Shown here in pieces: positions 1 through 11,272 of a stretch of DNA of 64,000 nt. How positions within the stretch are numbered: position 1 is the stretch's first letter; every line of letters begins with the position of its first letter. The notes beneath the pieces were generated by a model. The model ran no database searches. It was not told the DNA's origin and worked only from the letters and a program-made list of their open reading frames with translations. The DNA is taken from NCBI RefSeq assembly GCF_963082655.1, contig NC_081553.1, positions 126,633,736 to 126,697,735 of the forward strand, written 5' to 3'. Both the position numbers and the translations under genes were made by a program. This DNA comes from Stomoxys calcitrans. Taxonomy: Eukaryota; Arthropoda; Insecta; Diptera; Muscidae.

Positions 1-785
1 GGCCTTTCGACATTATTCTTCAATTTGGCCCAGATCGGTTCAGATTTGGATTTAGCAGCCATATAGACCGATCTCTCGACTTAAGGTTTTGAGGCCATAA
101 AAGGTCCATTTATAGTCCGATGTCGCTGAAATTCATGTTAGTGAGTTGTATTAGGCCCTTCGACATTCTTTTTGAATTTGATCGGTGAAGGTTTGAATAT
201 AGCTGCCATATAGACCGAAATCCGAAATTTGGTATATTGAGTTGTGTTAGGCCCTTCGACATCGTTCTTTAAGTTGTCCCAGATCGGTCCAGATTTGTTT
301 ATAGCTGCCATAGATACCGATCCTCCGATTTAGGGTCTTAGGCCCATAAAAGCTACATTATTTGTACGATTTTGCTGAAATTTAGGGCAGTGAGTTGTGT
401 TAAGCCCTTCGACATCCCTCGTCACTTTGCCCCAGATCGGTCCAGTTTTGGATGTAGCTGCCATATAGACCGATCCTCCGATTTAGGGTCTTATGCCCAT
501 AAAAGCCACATTTATTATCTGATTTTGCTGAAATTTCGGACAGTTAGTTGTGGTAGGCCCTTCGACAGCGTTCTTCAATTTGGTCCAAATCGGTTCAGAT
601 TCGGATATATACGCCATATAGACCGATCTCTCGATTTAAGGTTTTGGGGCCATAAAAGGCCCATTTATTGTCCGATGTCGCCGAAATTTGGGACAGTGAG
701 TTGTGTTAGGCTCTTCGACATTTTTCTGCAACTTGGCCTACATCGGTCCAGATTTGGATATAGCTGCCAATATAAACATTCGATT
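1..785 (+). repeat. HINE-B internal repeat array, cut by window start
   Basis: About five degenerate copies of a unit of roughly 153 bp run in the same direction. Each has the ATATAGCTGCCATATAGACCGAT core, GGCCCATAAAAG, a TTGCTGAAATTTGGGACAG-like stretch and CCCTTCGACAT. Neither a 5' motif nor a 3' hairpin is present, so this is the interior of a larger DINE-1-like element. Open frames across it are a by-product of the unit length being divisible by three. Confidence 0.75.
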
Positions 786-825
786 CGATCCCTCTATCCC
801 ACCGTCCAGCATTAATGCAATATAT

Positions 826-1180
826 CGATTGGGACAATATGGGTATCAAATGAAAGGTAAATGGGAGGAAAATACGAATCTAATATTTAATTTTAGCCTC
901 TGGTATGTGGAGCCAGCCCACCTTTAAATACCGCCAACCTGGTATATTTACTGATTAGACATTATGGATATCAAATGAAAGGTATTGGGAAGTAAAGCAC
1001 AAATCTCATTCTTTGGGACCGCCGCAGCCCCAAAACGAGCATATATGTCAATGGATACGAAATAGAAATGAAATGGAATAGCCTTGGGAAACGACTAAGG
1101 TGTAATAGGGGACTTGAATGAAAGGTCTTTGAAGGTAGAGTACGAATCTGACATAAATATTAGGGACCAAGCCTCTGGGT
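826..1180 (+). repeat. Fragment of Helitron-internal repeats
   Basis: Three degenerate units share the phrase TCAAATGAAAGGTATTTGG, then GTAGA.TACGAATCTGATAT and GGGACCAAG. These are the same units that fill the Helitrons at 34324 and 48119. No Helitron terminus is present, so this is a decayed internal piece joined to the preceding HINE-B array. Confidence 0.55.
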
Positions 1181-2324
1181 CATCATATCAAATACACTTA
1201 ATAAATCAAATAGTGTTGATCTGAAATGGACCAGTATCCTTAAATATCTTGAAAATTTAAGAAACAATTTATTTTCAAAACGTCACTTTAATATGTATTA
1301 AAACGCACCTGGGCTGCTTGTAATTTATTAAATTTGAACAAAGCAAATGTTTTTCTTTTTCATCCATGTCTATCATTTTACAACCTATGTTTTACCATAT
1401 GTCCCATTGGAGGATTTTGGAAAAAGATTTCGAAGTAAAGAGATGCGCGTGTGGTCTCATTAGCGTAAGCATTACTTTGGCTATCATATCTCTAGGAAAA
1501 TTCTTTCAGATTTCCCCAAGGATTCCATGTGATATGCCTATTTGCTTAGAGTACTTTTGTGGCATATTGGAATGAAGAAAATGGCACGAAGTCACGCATA
1601 CGAAATCATTTAAATGAGATTCAAATTAAAAATTTGATTCAAATTCGAAAAGAAATTTACCTGAAGCTATTTTCACAAATGGAAAAGAGTTTCCCATGAA
1701 CTTTTTACGTGTTTTTTTTTTTTGTTTAATTTTCACACTTCTTGCTCTAAAAGTGTATTTTCGTAATTCAATAACATTTCGACTTATATAGAATTTATTT
1801 GAACTTTTCGGGCATAGATGGCACGTTTAGCACTTATCATACTTCAAAAAAATCTGTTTCTCCTCTAGTTGATTGACAGTTGAGGTAATGTTTGGCAGCT
1901 AAGCAACAATTTAGCTTAAATAGGATTTGTTTTGATGAACAGCTTTTCCAAGTAAGTCATCAATTGTCCTTTAAGTGTGCTTGAAAAATTAACAAACGAG
2001 CTAACAACTTTAGCCATTTTAATGTTTTGTTACAACTTTTATAAAGAACCACTCAAACAGGGGCATAGAACAGAACATATTCGGATCTTTTATGTAAAAA
2101 AAAATTAAAGTTAGAATAAAGTGGTTAGGTGAAGATTTCGGCTTAAATATATCCCTTTGTAGAAACTGAGCACCTACTACTAGCCATAAGGTGACTGATG
2201 AACTTTAGTAAAAAATTAAATCCAATTTAATTTTCGTCAGTAGGACACTGTAATGCTAAGATTGCAGATGAGCGCCACTACAAAATCGAATATTTTACTT
2301 TATTTTAATTGGCTATGACAGGAA
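1181..2324. other. Unassigned AT-rich stretch
   Basis: I see no repeat family and no convincing exon. Open frames of 60 to 70 codons are present, such as 1366-1575, but none has a recognisable motif. Confidence 0.5.
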
Positions 2325-2812
2325 GTAACAAGTAAGAGCGTGCTAAGTTCGGGCCGGGCCGAATCTTATATACACTCCACCATGGATCGCATTTGTCGAG
2401 TTCTATGCACGGTATCTCTTTTAGGCAAACAAAGAATATTGAATAAGAACTGTTTTGCTATTGAAGCTATAACATTTTCGAAGTCATTGTGTAGTATTTC
2501 AGTTCATTCGGATAAGAATTGCGCCTTGTAGGGCCTCAAGAAGCAAAATCGAGTGATTGGTTTATATGGGAGCTGTATCAAGCTATTGATCGATTCAGAC
2601 CATGTTAGACACGTATGTTGAAGGTCATGAGAGAAACCATTGTACAAAATTTCTGACAAGTGTGCCCTCTAGAGGCCGAAGAAGTATAGATCCCAAATCG
2701 TTTTGTATGGCACCTATATCCAAATCCGGACCGATCTGGGCAAAAATTGACGAACGATGTTGAATGGCGTTACACAACTTACTGTCCCAAATTTCAGCAA
2801 AATCGGATAATA
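2325..2812 (-). mobile_element. HINE with A-type 3' end and B-type interior (left part)
   Basis: On the minus strand this begins with the HINE-A 3' end: the tail AACAAGTAAGAGCGTGC, the palindrome GGGCCGGGCC and CTCCACCATGG. A-type units follow to about 2700, and then B-type units. The Tc1-like element at 2813-3604 interrupts it, and B-type units resume after 3606. An A-type 3' end on B-type units makes this a chimera of the two subfamilies. Confidence 0.7.
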
Positions 2813-3604
2813 AAGGGTGATTTTTTTGAGGTTAGGATTTTCATGCATTAGTATTTGACAGATCACGTGGGATTTCAGACATGGTGTCAAAGAGAAAGAT
2901 GCTCAGTATGCTTTGACATTTCATCATGAATTGACTTACTAACGAGCAACGCTTGCAAATCATTGAATTTTATTACCAAAATCAGTGTTCGGTTCGAAAT
3001 GTGATTTTTTTGAGGTTTAGGATTTTCATGCATTAGTATTTGACAGATCACGTGGGATTTCAGACATGGTGTCAAAGAGAAAGATGCTCAGTATGCTTTG
3101 ACATTTCATCATGAATAGACTTACTAACGAGCAACGCTTGCAAATCATTGAATTTTATTACCAAAATCAGTGTTCGGTTCGAAATGTGTTCAAATTTTGA
3201 CAAATTTTGTTCAGCGATGAGGCTCATTTCTGGTTGAATGGCTACGTAAATAAGCAAATTGCCGCATTTGGAGTGAAGAGCAACCAGAAGCCGTTCAAGA
3301 ACTGCCCAATGCATCCCGAAAAATGCACTGTTTGGTGTGGTTTGTACGCTGGTGGAATCATTGGACCGTATTTTTTCAAAGATGCTGTTGGACGCAATGT
3401 TACGGTGAATGAACACATTTCGAACCGAACACTGATTTTGGTAATAAAATTCAATGATTTGCAAGCGTTGCTCGTTAGTAAATCTATTCATGATGAAATG
3501 TCAAAGCATACTGAGCATCTTTCTCTTTGACACCATGTCTGAAATCCCACGTGATCTGTCAAATACTAATGCATGAAAATCCTAACCTCAAAAAAATCAC
3601 CCTT
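2813..3604 (+). mobile_element. Rearranged Tc1/mariner-superfamily transposon
   Basis: The ends are AAGGGTGATTTTTTTGAGG and its exact inverse, each flanked by TA (2811-2812 and 3605-3606), as expected for Tc1/mariner integration. Removing the element and one TA restores the phrase GGATAATAAATGTGG, which is found intact in many neighbouring HINE-B units. The interior is abnormal. The first ~190 bp, including the transposase start, occur twice in tandem on the left (2813-3002 and 3002-3188) and once more inverted as the right arm (3410-3604). Only about 220 bp of catalytic-domain sequence lie between them. The copy cannot encode a transposase; mobilisation would need a source elsewhere. Confidence 0.85.
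3111..3410 (+). pseudogene. Tc1/mariner transposase remnant
   Basis: This is a broken gene for a DDE transposase, the nuclear enzyme that cuts and joins transposon ends. It starts at the ATG at 3111 with a helix-turn-helix-like N-terminus (TNEQRLQIIEFYYQNQ). An in-frame TGA at 3198-3200 stops it. The same frame then resumes with FSDEAHFWLNGYVNKQ, the block carrying the first catalytic aspartate, and ends with VWCGLYAGGIIGPYFF before entering the inverted right arm. The rest of the DNA-binding region and the second and third catalytic residues are missing. Tandem and inverted copies of the N-terminal coding part lie at 2928-3002 and, on the minus strand, 3410-3491. Superfamily assignment is firm; I cannot name the family. 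Confidence 0.8.
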
Positions 3605-3606
3605 TA

Positions 3607-3795
3607 AATGTGGCTTTTATGGGCCTAAGACCCTTAGTCGTCGGATCGGTCTATATGGCAGCTATATCCATATCTGGACCGATCTGGGCCAAATTGAAGA
3701 AAGATGTCGAAGGGTCTGACATAACTAACTGTCCCAAATTTCAGCAAAATCGGATAATAAATTTGGCTTTTGTGGCCCTAAGACCCTAAATCGGA
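3607..3795 (-). repeat. HINE-B repeats continuing past the Tc1-like insertion
   Basis: Minus-oriented B-type units (ATGTGGCTTTTATGGGCC, CGGTCTATATGGCAGCTATATCC) continue the array cut at 2812. The orientation flips at about 3795, where a plus-oriented HINE-B begins. Confidence 0.75.
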
Positions 3796-3796
3796 G

Positions 3797-4857
3797 ATAT
3801 TGAGCTGAAACTTTGCACAGATTCTTTTTTTTTTTTTTGTCCATAAAAAGGATAAGTTCGAAGATGTGCTATATCGGACTATATCTTGATATAGCCCCAT
3901 ATAGACCGATCCGCCGATTAAGGGTATTAAGCCCATAAAATCCATATTTATTGTCCGATTTTGCTGAAAATTTGGAAAAGTGAGTTGTATTAGTCCCCTG
4001 GATATGCTTTTTAAATTTGGACTAGATCGGTCCGGATTTAAATATAGCTGCGATATAGACCGTTCTACCGATTTAAGGCTTTGGGCCCATAAACGGCGCA
4101 TTTATTGTCCGATGTCGCCGAAATTTGGGACAATGAGTTAAGTTCAGCCCCTCGACGTACTTCTGCAATATGGCACAGATCGGTGTAGATTTGGATAAAG
4201 CTGCAATATAGGCTGATCTCTCGATTTTTGGTGCATTTATTATCTGATCTCGCCGCAATTTGGGAGAGTGTGTTGTGTTGGGACCTTCGACATCCTCCTT
4301 CAATTTTGTCCAGGTCGGTCCAGATTTGAATATAGCTGCCATATAGACTGATCTCTCGATTTAATGTTTTGGGTCCATAAAAGGCTCATTTCTTATCTGA
4401 TGTATGCGAAATTTAGGACAGTAAGTTGTGTTAGGCTCTTCGATATTTTTCTGCAACTGGGCCCAAATCGATCCAGATTTGAATATTGCTGTCATATAGA
4501 CCAACATCTCGATTTAAGGACTTGGCCCAAAAAAAGGCACACTTATAATCCGATTTCACTGAAAATTTGACACAGTGATTTATGTTAGGCTTTTCGACAT
4601 CCGTGTCGTATATGGTTCAGATCGGTCTATTTTTATATATAGCTTCTAAAAACATCAATATTTAGTTATGCACAATTGAACAATGACTTGTACTCATTAG
4701 TATTTGGTCCAAATCGGATCATATTTCGATATATTAGTTTCGATATAGCTGTCATATGCATTTTTCACCGGATTTTGACGAAAGGTGGTTTACGTATATA
4801 CCCGCAGTGGTGGGTATCCAAAATTCAGCCCGGCCGAACTTAACATCTTTTTACTTG
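3797..4857 (+). mobile_element. HINE-B, 5' end missing, 3' end intact
   Basis: It begins just inside the normal 5' region (GAGATATTGAGCTGAAACTT, then TTCGAAGATG.GCTATATCGG). About five B-type units follow. It ends with TTTCACCGGATTTTGACGAA, AGTGGTGGGTATCC, a CCCGGCCGAA palindrome and CTTTTTACTTGTT. The terminal (TA)n and GTCY parts are absent because of the fold-back junction at about 3795. Confidence 0.8.
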
Positions 4858-5040
4858 TTAAATCTTTTAATTTGAAAAATTTTTTTAAAAGATTGGAAAA
4901 AAATTTCATAACAATTTTCATTTTCGATTTTTCATTTTTGCATTTTTGTCCCCCTTGGGAACACTGTGCGGCGTCATATTCCGTTACCATGAATGGACAA
5001 TGCTACCGCACCATGCTTACTGATTAATTTTGGGCTGAAA

Positions 5041-5315
5041 TGGAAGATATGGACCTGGACGACGTATGATTTCAAAAGGACGGTGACATATAGCATATGT
5101 TACAATCGGTTAATTGAAGAGTATGTTTGATGAGCGTGATGTCTCAAGAAATGGCGTAGACCTACTTGTCCGTCGATTTGACGGGAATTTTGAACGATCA
5201 TGGGACTCAAATGAAAGGTATTCGGTTCAATTGTTAGGAGGTCGCCCACTCTTCAAAACCTCTCCCCACATGGGATTATTTGCCAGTTACGGCTATGTGG
5301 GGTACAAATAAAGGG
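5041..5315 (+). repeat. Possible Helitron-internal repeat fragment
   Basis: One clear unit phrase (GGGACTCAAATGAAAGGTATT) is followed by CGCCCACTCTTCAAAACC, matching the order in the Helitrons at 34 and 48 kb. The first half is too diverged to place. The gap 4858-5040 holds nothing I recognise. Confidence 0.35.
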
Positions 5316-5324
5316 TATTTACAA

Positions 5325-5545
5325 ATACAAAATGCAAATTTTGCCCATGAACAATTCACCAAAAAAACGGTGATGAGTGCAGTCCGTTTCAAGTTTAAGC
5401 TCAATGATAAGGGACCTCCTTTTTATTGCCGAGTCCGAACGGCGTGCCACAGTGCGACACCTCTTTGGAGAGATATTTTATATGGCAAAGTACCTCAAAA
5501 ATGTTGCCAGCATTAGGAGGGGAAAACTACCGCTGAAAATTCAAG
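5325..5545 (-). repeat. SINE body and tail, tRNA-like head missing
   Basis: On the minus strand this matches the body and tail of the SINE at 26653-26952: the GCTGGCAACATTT phrase, the GTATCGCACTG region, GAGCTTAAACTTGAA and the end TTCATGGGCAAAATTTGCATT. The A- and B-box head is absent, consistent with 5' truncation. It abuts a HINE-A array on its right. Confidence 0.7.
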
Positions 5546-6090
5546 ATCCCAGTTCGGTTTAACAAGCACCTATATCAGGTTATAGACCGACTTGAACCAT
5601 ACTTAGCACAGTCGTTGGAAGTCATAACAAAACACCTCAAGCAATTTTTCAGCTAAATCGGATAATAATTGTGCTCTCTAGTGGCTCAAGAAGTCAAGAC
5701 CCCAGATCGACTTTTATGGCAGCTATATCAGGTTATACACCGAATTGAACCATTCTTAACACAGTTGTTGGAAGTCAAAACAAAACACGTCGTACTAAAT
5801 TTCAGCAAAATCGGATATGAATTGCTCCCTGTAGAGACTCAAGAATTCAAGACCCCAGATCGGTTTATATGGCAGCTAAACCAGAATGTGGACCGATTTC
5901 GACCATATTTGGTACACTAATAAGAAATATTTGTGCAAAATTTCATGCGGCTAGCTTTACTCCTTCGAAAGTTAGCGTGCTTTCGACAGACAGACCGAGG
6001 GACGGGTCTTAGACGAATAATTTGAGTAATTACAAATAGAATGACGAAATAAGTACACCTTCATCCTATGGTGGAGGGTATAAAAAGTCA
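5546..6090 (-). mobile_element. HINE-A, 3' end missing
   Basis: Three A-type units in minus orientation are followed by the inverted 5' region: CGAAAGTTAGCGTGCTTTCG, GACAGACAGACCG, a diverged (TA)n core and CATCCTATGGTGGAGGGTAT. The 3' hairpin is absent, apparently lost at the junction with the SINE. Confidence 0.8.
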
Positions 6091-6111
6091 TAAACGGATG
6101 TTTTAAATTAA

Positions 6112-6786
6112 ATTTTTTGTACCCAGCACCATAGACTGGGGTATACTAATCTATTCATTTCGTTCGTAACACCTCGAAATATTGACCTATGACCCCATAA
6201 AGTATATAAATTCTGGACCATCTCAACATTCGGAGTCGATCTAGCCATTTCCTTCCGTCTGTCGAAATCACGATAGCGGTCGAAGCTAGCTGCTGAAATT
6301 TGGAGCAAAGTCTTTCGTTATGACTTTTAATATCTATGCCAAGTATGATCAGAATCGGTTTATGAATTGGTGTAGCCCCCATATAAACCTATCCCCGGAT
6401 TTGACTTCTTGAGCGCTTAGAATACTCAATTTTCATCCGATTTGGCTAAAATTTGGAACAAGTATGATCCGAATTGGTCCATAAACAGATATAGTCCCCA
6501 TATAAACCGATCTCCGGATTTGACTTCTTCAACCCTTAGAAGCATAAATGATCACCTGATTTGGCCCAAAAAGCTATTTTATGACTTACAACAACGATGC
6601 CAAGTTTTTTCCTAATTGGTCAATATGGTGATATAGACCACCGAAGTACCGATATCCCGATATGACTTCTTGAGACCAAAATAATTCAAATACAATTTCA
6701 ATTAATAAGGGTAAATTTTAAGGGAAATCCATAGTGGTGGGTACCCAAGATTCGGCCCGGCCGAACTTAACACGCTTTAAGTTATT
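6112..6786 (+). mobile_element. Full-length short HINE, A-related variant
   Basis: The 5' end GTACCCAGCACCATAGACTGG leads to the CCCCATAAAGTATATAAATTC core and a short GTCY tract. Two to three internal units follow, with TTTGACTTCTTGAG and CCCCCATATAAACC in place of the usual GCTGCCATATAAACC. The end has AGTGGTGGGTACCC, TTCGGCCCGGCCGAA and CTTAACACGCTTTAAG. Both termini are present. The unit sequence differs from HINE-A and HINE-B, so this is probably another subfamily. Confidence 0.75.
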
Positions 6787-7225
6787 TAATTTGTGTTGAC
6801 CCACTCGTAGGAGATATGTGGAGTAAAATGGAGTCACTGACTACATTGAAATATGGCAATAGTGATTTGACATTGGCGAGGTTGAAGACCAAGAACTCGG
6901 TTCCCTTCCTAACTTCATCGGCATTTGGGTGTTTCCCGAAATTTGGTAGTCCATCAAAATCGGTTCAGATTTAGAGGCCTATCGTCAATATATATTAATG
7001 TAGCCCAATTCCCAGCTATGGAGTTACATAGTCGGTACGGCACGTCTTTTGCCTTTCCTTATTTAGTTCAATTCAATTTCTCACCTATTACAAATTAGTA
7101 AAAAATCATCGGAAAATATCAAAGGCCAGGATATAAGATAATTCCAAGGCACTGCCCTAGGTTGAGGACATGAAAACGGAAGGAAAGATATTTTCGGCGG
7201 TAAATCCGTCTGAAAGCCGGGTGAT
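6787..7225. other. Unassigned stretch
   Basis: I recognise no repeat unit, exon or RNA gene here. Confidence 0.4.
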
Positions 7226-8440
7226 TTTTCTTCCCTCCACCATAGGATGGGGGGTATACTAATTTCATCATTCTGTTTGTAACTACTCGAAATATTCGTG
7301 TGAGACCCCATAAAGTATATATATTCTTGATCGTCGCGACATTTTATGTCGATCTAGTCATGTCCGTCCGTCTGTCCGTCCGTATGTCCGTCCGTATGTC
7401 CGTCCGTCTGTCCGTCCGTATGTCCGTCCGTATGTCCGTCCGTATGTCCGTCCGTCTGTCCGCCCGTATGTCCGTCCGTCTGTCTGTCGAAAGCACGCTT
7501 ACTTCAGAACGAGTAACGCTAGCCGCTTGAAATTTTGCACAAATAATTCATATTAGTGTAGGTCGGTTGATATTGTAAATGGGCCATATCGGTCCATGTC
7601 TTGATATAGCTGCCATATAAACCGATCTTGGGTCTTGACTTCTTGAGCCTCTAGAGGGCGTAATTCTTATCCGGTTGGAATGAAATTTTGCACGACGTGT
7701 TTTGTTATGATATCCAACAACTGTGCCAAGTGTGGTTCAAATCGGTTCATAACCTGATATAGCTGCCATATAAACCGATCTTGAATCTTGACTTCTTAAA
7801 CCACTAGAGGGCGTAATTCTTATCCGATTTTAATGGAATTTTGCACGACGTATTTTGTTATAATATCCAACAACTGTGACAATTATGGTTCAAATCGGTT
7901 CATAACCTGATGTAGCTGTCATATAAACAGATCTGGGGACTTGACTTCTTGAGCTTCTAGAGGGCGCAATTCCTATCCGATTTGGCTGAAATTTTGCATG
8001 ACGTATTTTATTATGACTTTCAACAACTGTGTCAAATAGGGTTCAAATGGGTTAATAACCTGATATAGCTGCCATATAAACCGATCTGCGATCTTGACTT
8101 CTTGAGCCTGAAATTTTGTACGACGGATTCTATCATGACCATCAACATATGTGTTTATTATGGTCTGAATCGGTCTATAGCCCGATACAGCTCCCGTATA
8201 AATCGATCGCTCTGTTTTACTTCTTGAGCCCCCAAAGGGCGCAATTCTTATTCGAATTGGCTGACATTTTACACAGGTCTCCAGGACCATATCTTGATAT
8301 CGCTCTAATAGCAGAGCAAATCTTTTCTTGTATCCTTTTTTGACTAAGAAGAGATGCCGGGAAAAGAACTCGACAAATGAGATCCATGGTGGAGGGTATA
8401 TAAGATTCGGCCCGGCCGAACTTAGCATGCTTTTACTTGT
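7226..8440 (+). mobile_element. Full-length HINE-A
   Basis: The 5' end CCTCCACCATAGGATGGGGGG leads to the CCCCATAAAGTATATATATT core, an enlarged GTCY microsatellite and the AACGCTAGCCGCTTGAAATT segment. A-type units follow, with core positions near 7611, 7764, 7917 and 8070, a spacing of 153 bp. The 3' end has CCATGGTGGAGGGTATATAA, TTCGGCCCGGCCGAA and CTTAGCATGCTTTTACTTG. It makes no protein; movement would depend on a Helentron-type Rep/helicase supplied elsewhere. Confidence 0.85.
7359..7490 (+). repeat. Expanded (GTCY)n microsatellite inside HINE-A
   Basis: GTCC, GTCT and GTAT tetramers run for about 130 bp, with a higher-order period of 12 bp (GTCCGTCCGTAT). Other HINE copies in the window have only about 20 bp at this position. 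The (TA)n, short core and (GTCY)n arrangement is the one described for dipteran mini-me elements. Confidence 0.9.
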
Positions 8441-9126
8441 TATGAGCTGCATTGTACTGGACCGCATTGCGATTAGTTGGCGAGAGGTTTTAACACTATC
8501 CCCCTCCCATTAATAATTATAAAATAAAAAGCTTCATTTCATTTTACTTACCCATACGAATATCTTATGATTTATTTGACTCACCTGCAAAGAAACAAAA
8601 AAATTCATTCATTATAAGTTTGTGTTTTTGTATGGAGTTAGTCAGCGTTTGTTATTACAAACGTTGATTTTTCAAGTAGTCATAGTTGTACGGTGTCGTT
8701 TGACATTATTGAAAAACACATGCTATATAAAATATTGATTGATTTTGGTATAAAAACAATGTATTATATATATACACACACCACCACACACTTGTACAAA
8801 CAATGTATGTCCAAATGTGTTATTTGATATTCAATTAAGAATTAATGACTTCATTGTCATATTAATCGTATATGCATATTAATTGTAATCAAGGACATTC
8901 AGCTTAACTTTTGTTTCTCAATGCAGTAGTGTAATTTAGTGTTATAATTAAGGTCTCTTAGAAATGGAATATGCAATTATGATCCGTGGTATTTGGTAAA
9001 TAAAGTGTAGGAGGAGGTTTCATGTAATACCAGTTTATACTACAAATTAAAGAATTAAAAGGTTCGGTTAAAAGGTTGAATTTTGGGAACATACCACCAT
9101 CAATTCTGCTTAAATTTTACAAAAAT
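8441..9126. other. Low-repeat AT-rich stretch
   Basis: It holds a short TATATATATACACACACC run near 8766 and no recognisable coding sequence. Confidence 0.45.
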
Positions 9127-9250
9127 CAGTAAGGAAAGGCAAAAGTCGAGCGCTGCCAAATATATAAAACACTACATCACCGAGTCTCTCTACTACCTTT
9201 AATACTTAAAGCCTATATCCAAACCTAGACAAAAAAAATTGGCCGAAAAT
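9127..9250 (-). repeat. HINE-C 3'-end fragment
   Basis: CAGTAAGGAAAGGCAAAAGTCGAG, followed at once by AAAACACTACATCACCGAG, matches in inverse the 3' ends of the HINE-C copies at 56002 and 59730. Only about 120 bp remain. Confidence 0.65.
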
Positions 9251-9437
9251 TTAAGATTTTTTCTAATTCGTTGGATTTAAGCATAGAAAATGAGCCAAAT
9301 AACCAATTACAATAATTAAAATAAAGATGCTATCTTTAAATCGAATTTCTATTTACTAACGCAGACAATAATCCGCTTAAAATCTCGATCGCTGGTTGAT
9401 TCTAATTTTACTTCACAGGTGATAATTGGACAAAAAT

Positions 9438-9950
9438 TATTATACCCACCACCGAAGCATCCATTTCCGGCATAGAAATATCCATTTCCGACTGAAACTT
9501 TGCACAGATTCTTTTTTTTTTTGTCCATAAGCAGTTTAAGTTCGAAGATGGGCTATATCGGACTATATCTTGATTTAGCCCCCATATAGACCGATCCGCC
9601 GATTTAGGGTGTTAAGCCCATAAAATCCACATTTATTATCCGATTTTGCTGAAATTTGGGACAATGAGTTGTGTAAGGCCCTTCACCATTTTGCTTCAAT
9701 TTGGCCTTGATCGATCCAGATTTTGAAATATAGTTGAAATACAGACTGATCTCTCGATTTAAGGTTTTGGGCCCATAAAAGGCTCATTTGTTGTTCGATG
9801 TCGACATACTTCTGCAATATGGCGCAGATTTGGATGTAGCTGCCATATATACCGATATCTCGATTTAAAGTCATGGCCCCATAAAATTCGAATTTATAAT
9901 CCGATTTCACTGAAATTTCGACATCCGTGTCGTATATGGTTCAGATCGGT
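9438..9950 (+). mobile_element. HINE-B with internal deletions, 3' end lost
   Basis: The 5' motif ATTATACCCACCACCGAAGC is followed by a truncated core; the (TA)n/GTCY part is gone. B-type units then run to about 9950. A second 5' motif starts there, so the 3' end was lost at that junction. The gap 9251-9437 is unassigned. Confidence 0.7.
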
Positions 9951-9951
9951 T

Positions 9952-10225
9952 TATTATACCCACCACCATAGGATAGGAAGTAAATTCATTTAGTCATTCC
10001 GTTTGCAACACACACAGTATATACAAAGTGTATATATTTCGGATCGTCGTATTAGACATAAGAACCCATATCAGATAAAACATATATATGGGATCTATAT
10101 CTAAACTTTAAGCATAAATCGAATCAGGAAGTGATCCTAAGGCGAAAGGTATACTTTTCAAAGGGCCCATAAAAGGTCTAGCTCTTCTTTCAGGTGCTCA
10201 AATCATCAAATCGGAAGGGAGGTTT
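9952..10225. repeat. HINE 5' end fused to inverted HINE-C 5' segment
   Basis: A plus-strand 5' motif (TATACCCACCACCATAGG) and a degraded (TA)n core are followed by AATCGAATCAGGAAGTGATC and GGTATACTT. Those phrases also occur in the minus-oriented HINE-C at about 56760-56800. The two parts therefore face each other, which suggests a head-to-head junction. Confidence 0.5.
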
Positions 10226-10775
10226 ATGAAATCGGGTAAAAATTGCGCCCTCTAGAGGATAAAAATTTAAATTCGAGATCAGTTTGTATGGGAGCTATGT
10301 AAGACCGATTGGGACCATTATAAACACGGATGTTAATGGTCATAACAAAACACTTAATTCAAATTCAGCCAAATCGGACAATAGATGCGCCCTCTATAGG
10401 CTCTAGAAGTAAAATTTGAGATCGGTTTATATGGGAGCTATATAAGGTTATAGGCCGATTTGTACCAATATAAGCTCGGATGATGGGGGTCATACAAATC
10501 ACCACATACAAAATTTCAGTCAAATTGGATAAATATTGCGTCCTCTGGAAGCTTTACAAGTCAAATTGGGAGATCGGTTTGTATGGGAGCTGTATCGGAT
10601 TACAGAACGATTTGGACTATACGTCGACGTGCAAAATTTTAGCCAAATTGGTTGAAAACTGGCTCCTCTGGAAGTACAAAAAAACAATTCCGGAGATTTG
10701 TTTATATGGGAGCTAGGTATATAAAGTCATGGGCCGATGTGGACCATTATAGGCGCATATGTTGAAAGTTATAGC
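10226..10775 (-). repeat. HINE-A-like array, minus orientation
   Basis: Units contain TTGCGCCCTCTAGAGG and GATCGGTTTATATGGGAGCTAT in place of the usual GGCAGCTAT. They run to the 3' hairpin of the next element at about 10780. Neither terminus is preserved. Confidence 0.7.
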
Positions 10776-10777
10776 AG

Positions 10778-11272
10778 AAAACCAGTAAAAGCGTGTTAAG
10801 TTTGGCCAGGCCGAATCTTGGAAACCCACCACCATGGATTCAGCTAAAATATGGGAGCTTTATCAGGTTCTTGACCGATTCAAACCGTTCTTAGCAAAAT
10901 TGTTGGAAGTCATAACAGAATACAACAATTTCAGCCAAATCGGATGAAAATTGCGGCTTCCAGCGACTCAAGATGTCAAATCGGGAGATCGGTTTATATG
11001 GGAGCTATATCTCAATCTAAACCGATATAGCCCATTTGCAATCCCCAACGACCTACATCAATACAAAGAGTCTGTGCAAAATTGTAAGCGGCTAGCTTAC
11101 GTGGTCAACCGCTATCGTGATTTGACAGACAGACGGACGGACATGCCAAGTTCGACTCAGAATGTCGAGACGATCCAGAATATATGTACTTTATGGGGTC
11201 CTAGATCAAGATTTCGAGGTGTTACAAACGGAATGACTAGATTTGTATATACCCATCCTATGGCGGTGGGTA
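10778..11272 (-). mobile_element. Short full-length HINE, A-related
   Basis: On the minus strand the 3' end (CAGTAAAAGCGTGTTAAG, GGCCAGGCCGAA, CCCACCACCATGG) is followed by about two units, an inverted GTCY tract (GACAGACAGACGGACGG), an inverted (TA)n core and CCCATCCTATGGCGGTGGGTA. Both ends are present in about 495 bp, so this is an internally reduced copy. Confidence 0.75.

Noticed and set aside
3072..3491. 139-codon minus-strand open frame across the Tc1-like element
   Set aside because: Its start is the inverted copy of the transposase N-terminus in the right arm, and it then reads antisense through catalytic-domain sequence.
7300..7530. Open frame encoding a repeated MSVRLSVR protein
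   Set aside because: It is the translation of the (GTCY)n microsatellite and its 12-bp higher-order repeat inside a HINE-A, not a gene.
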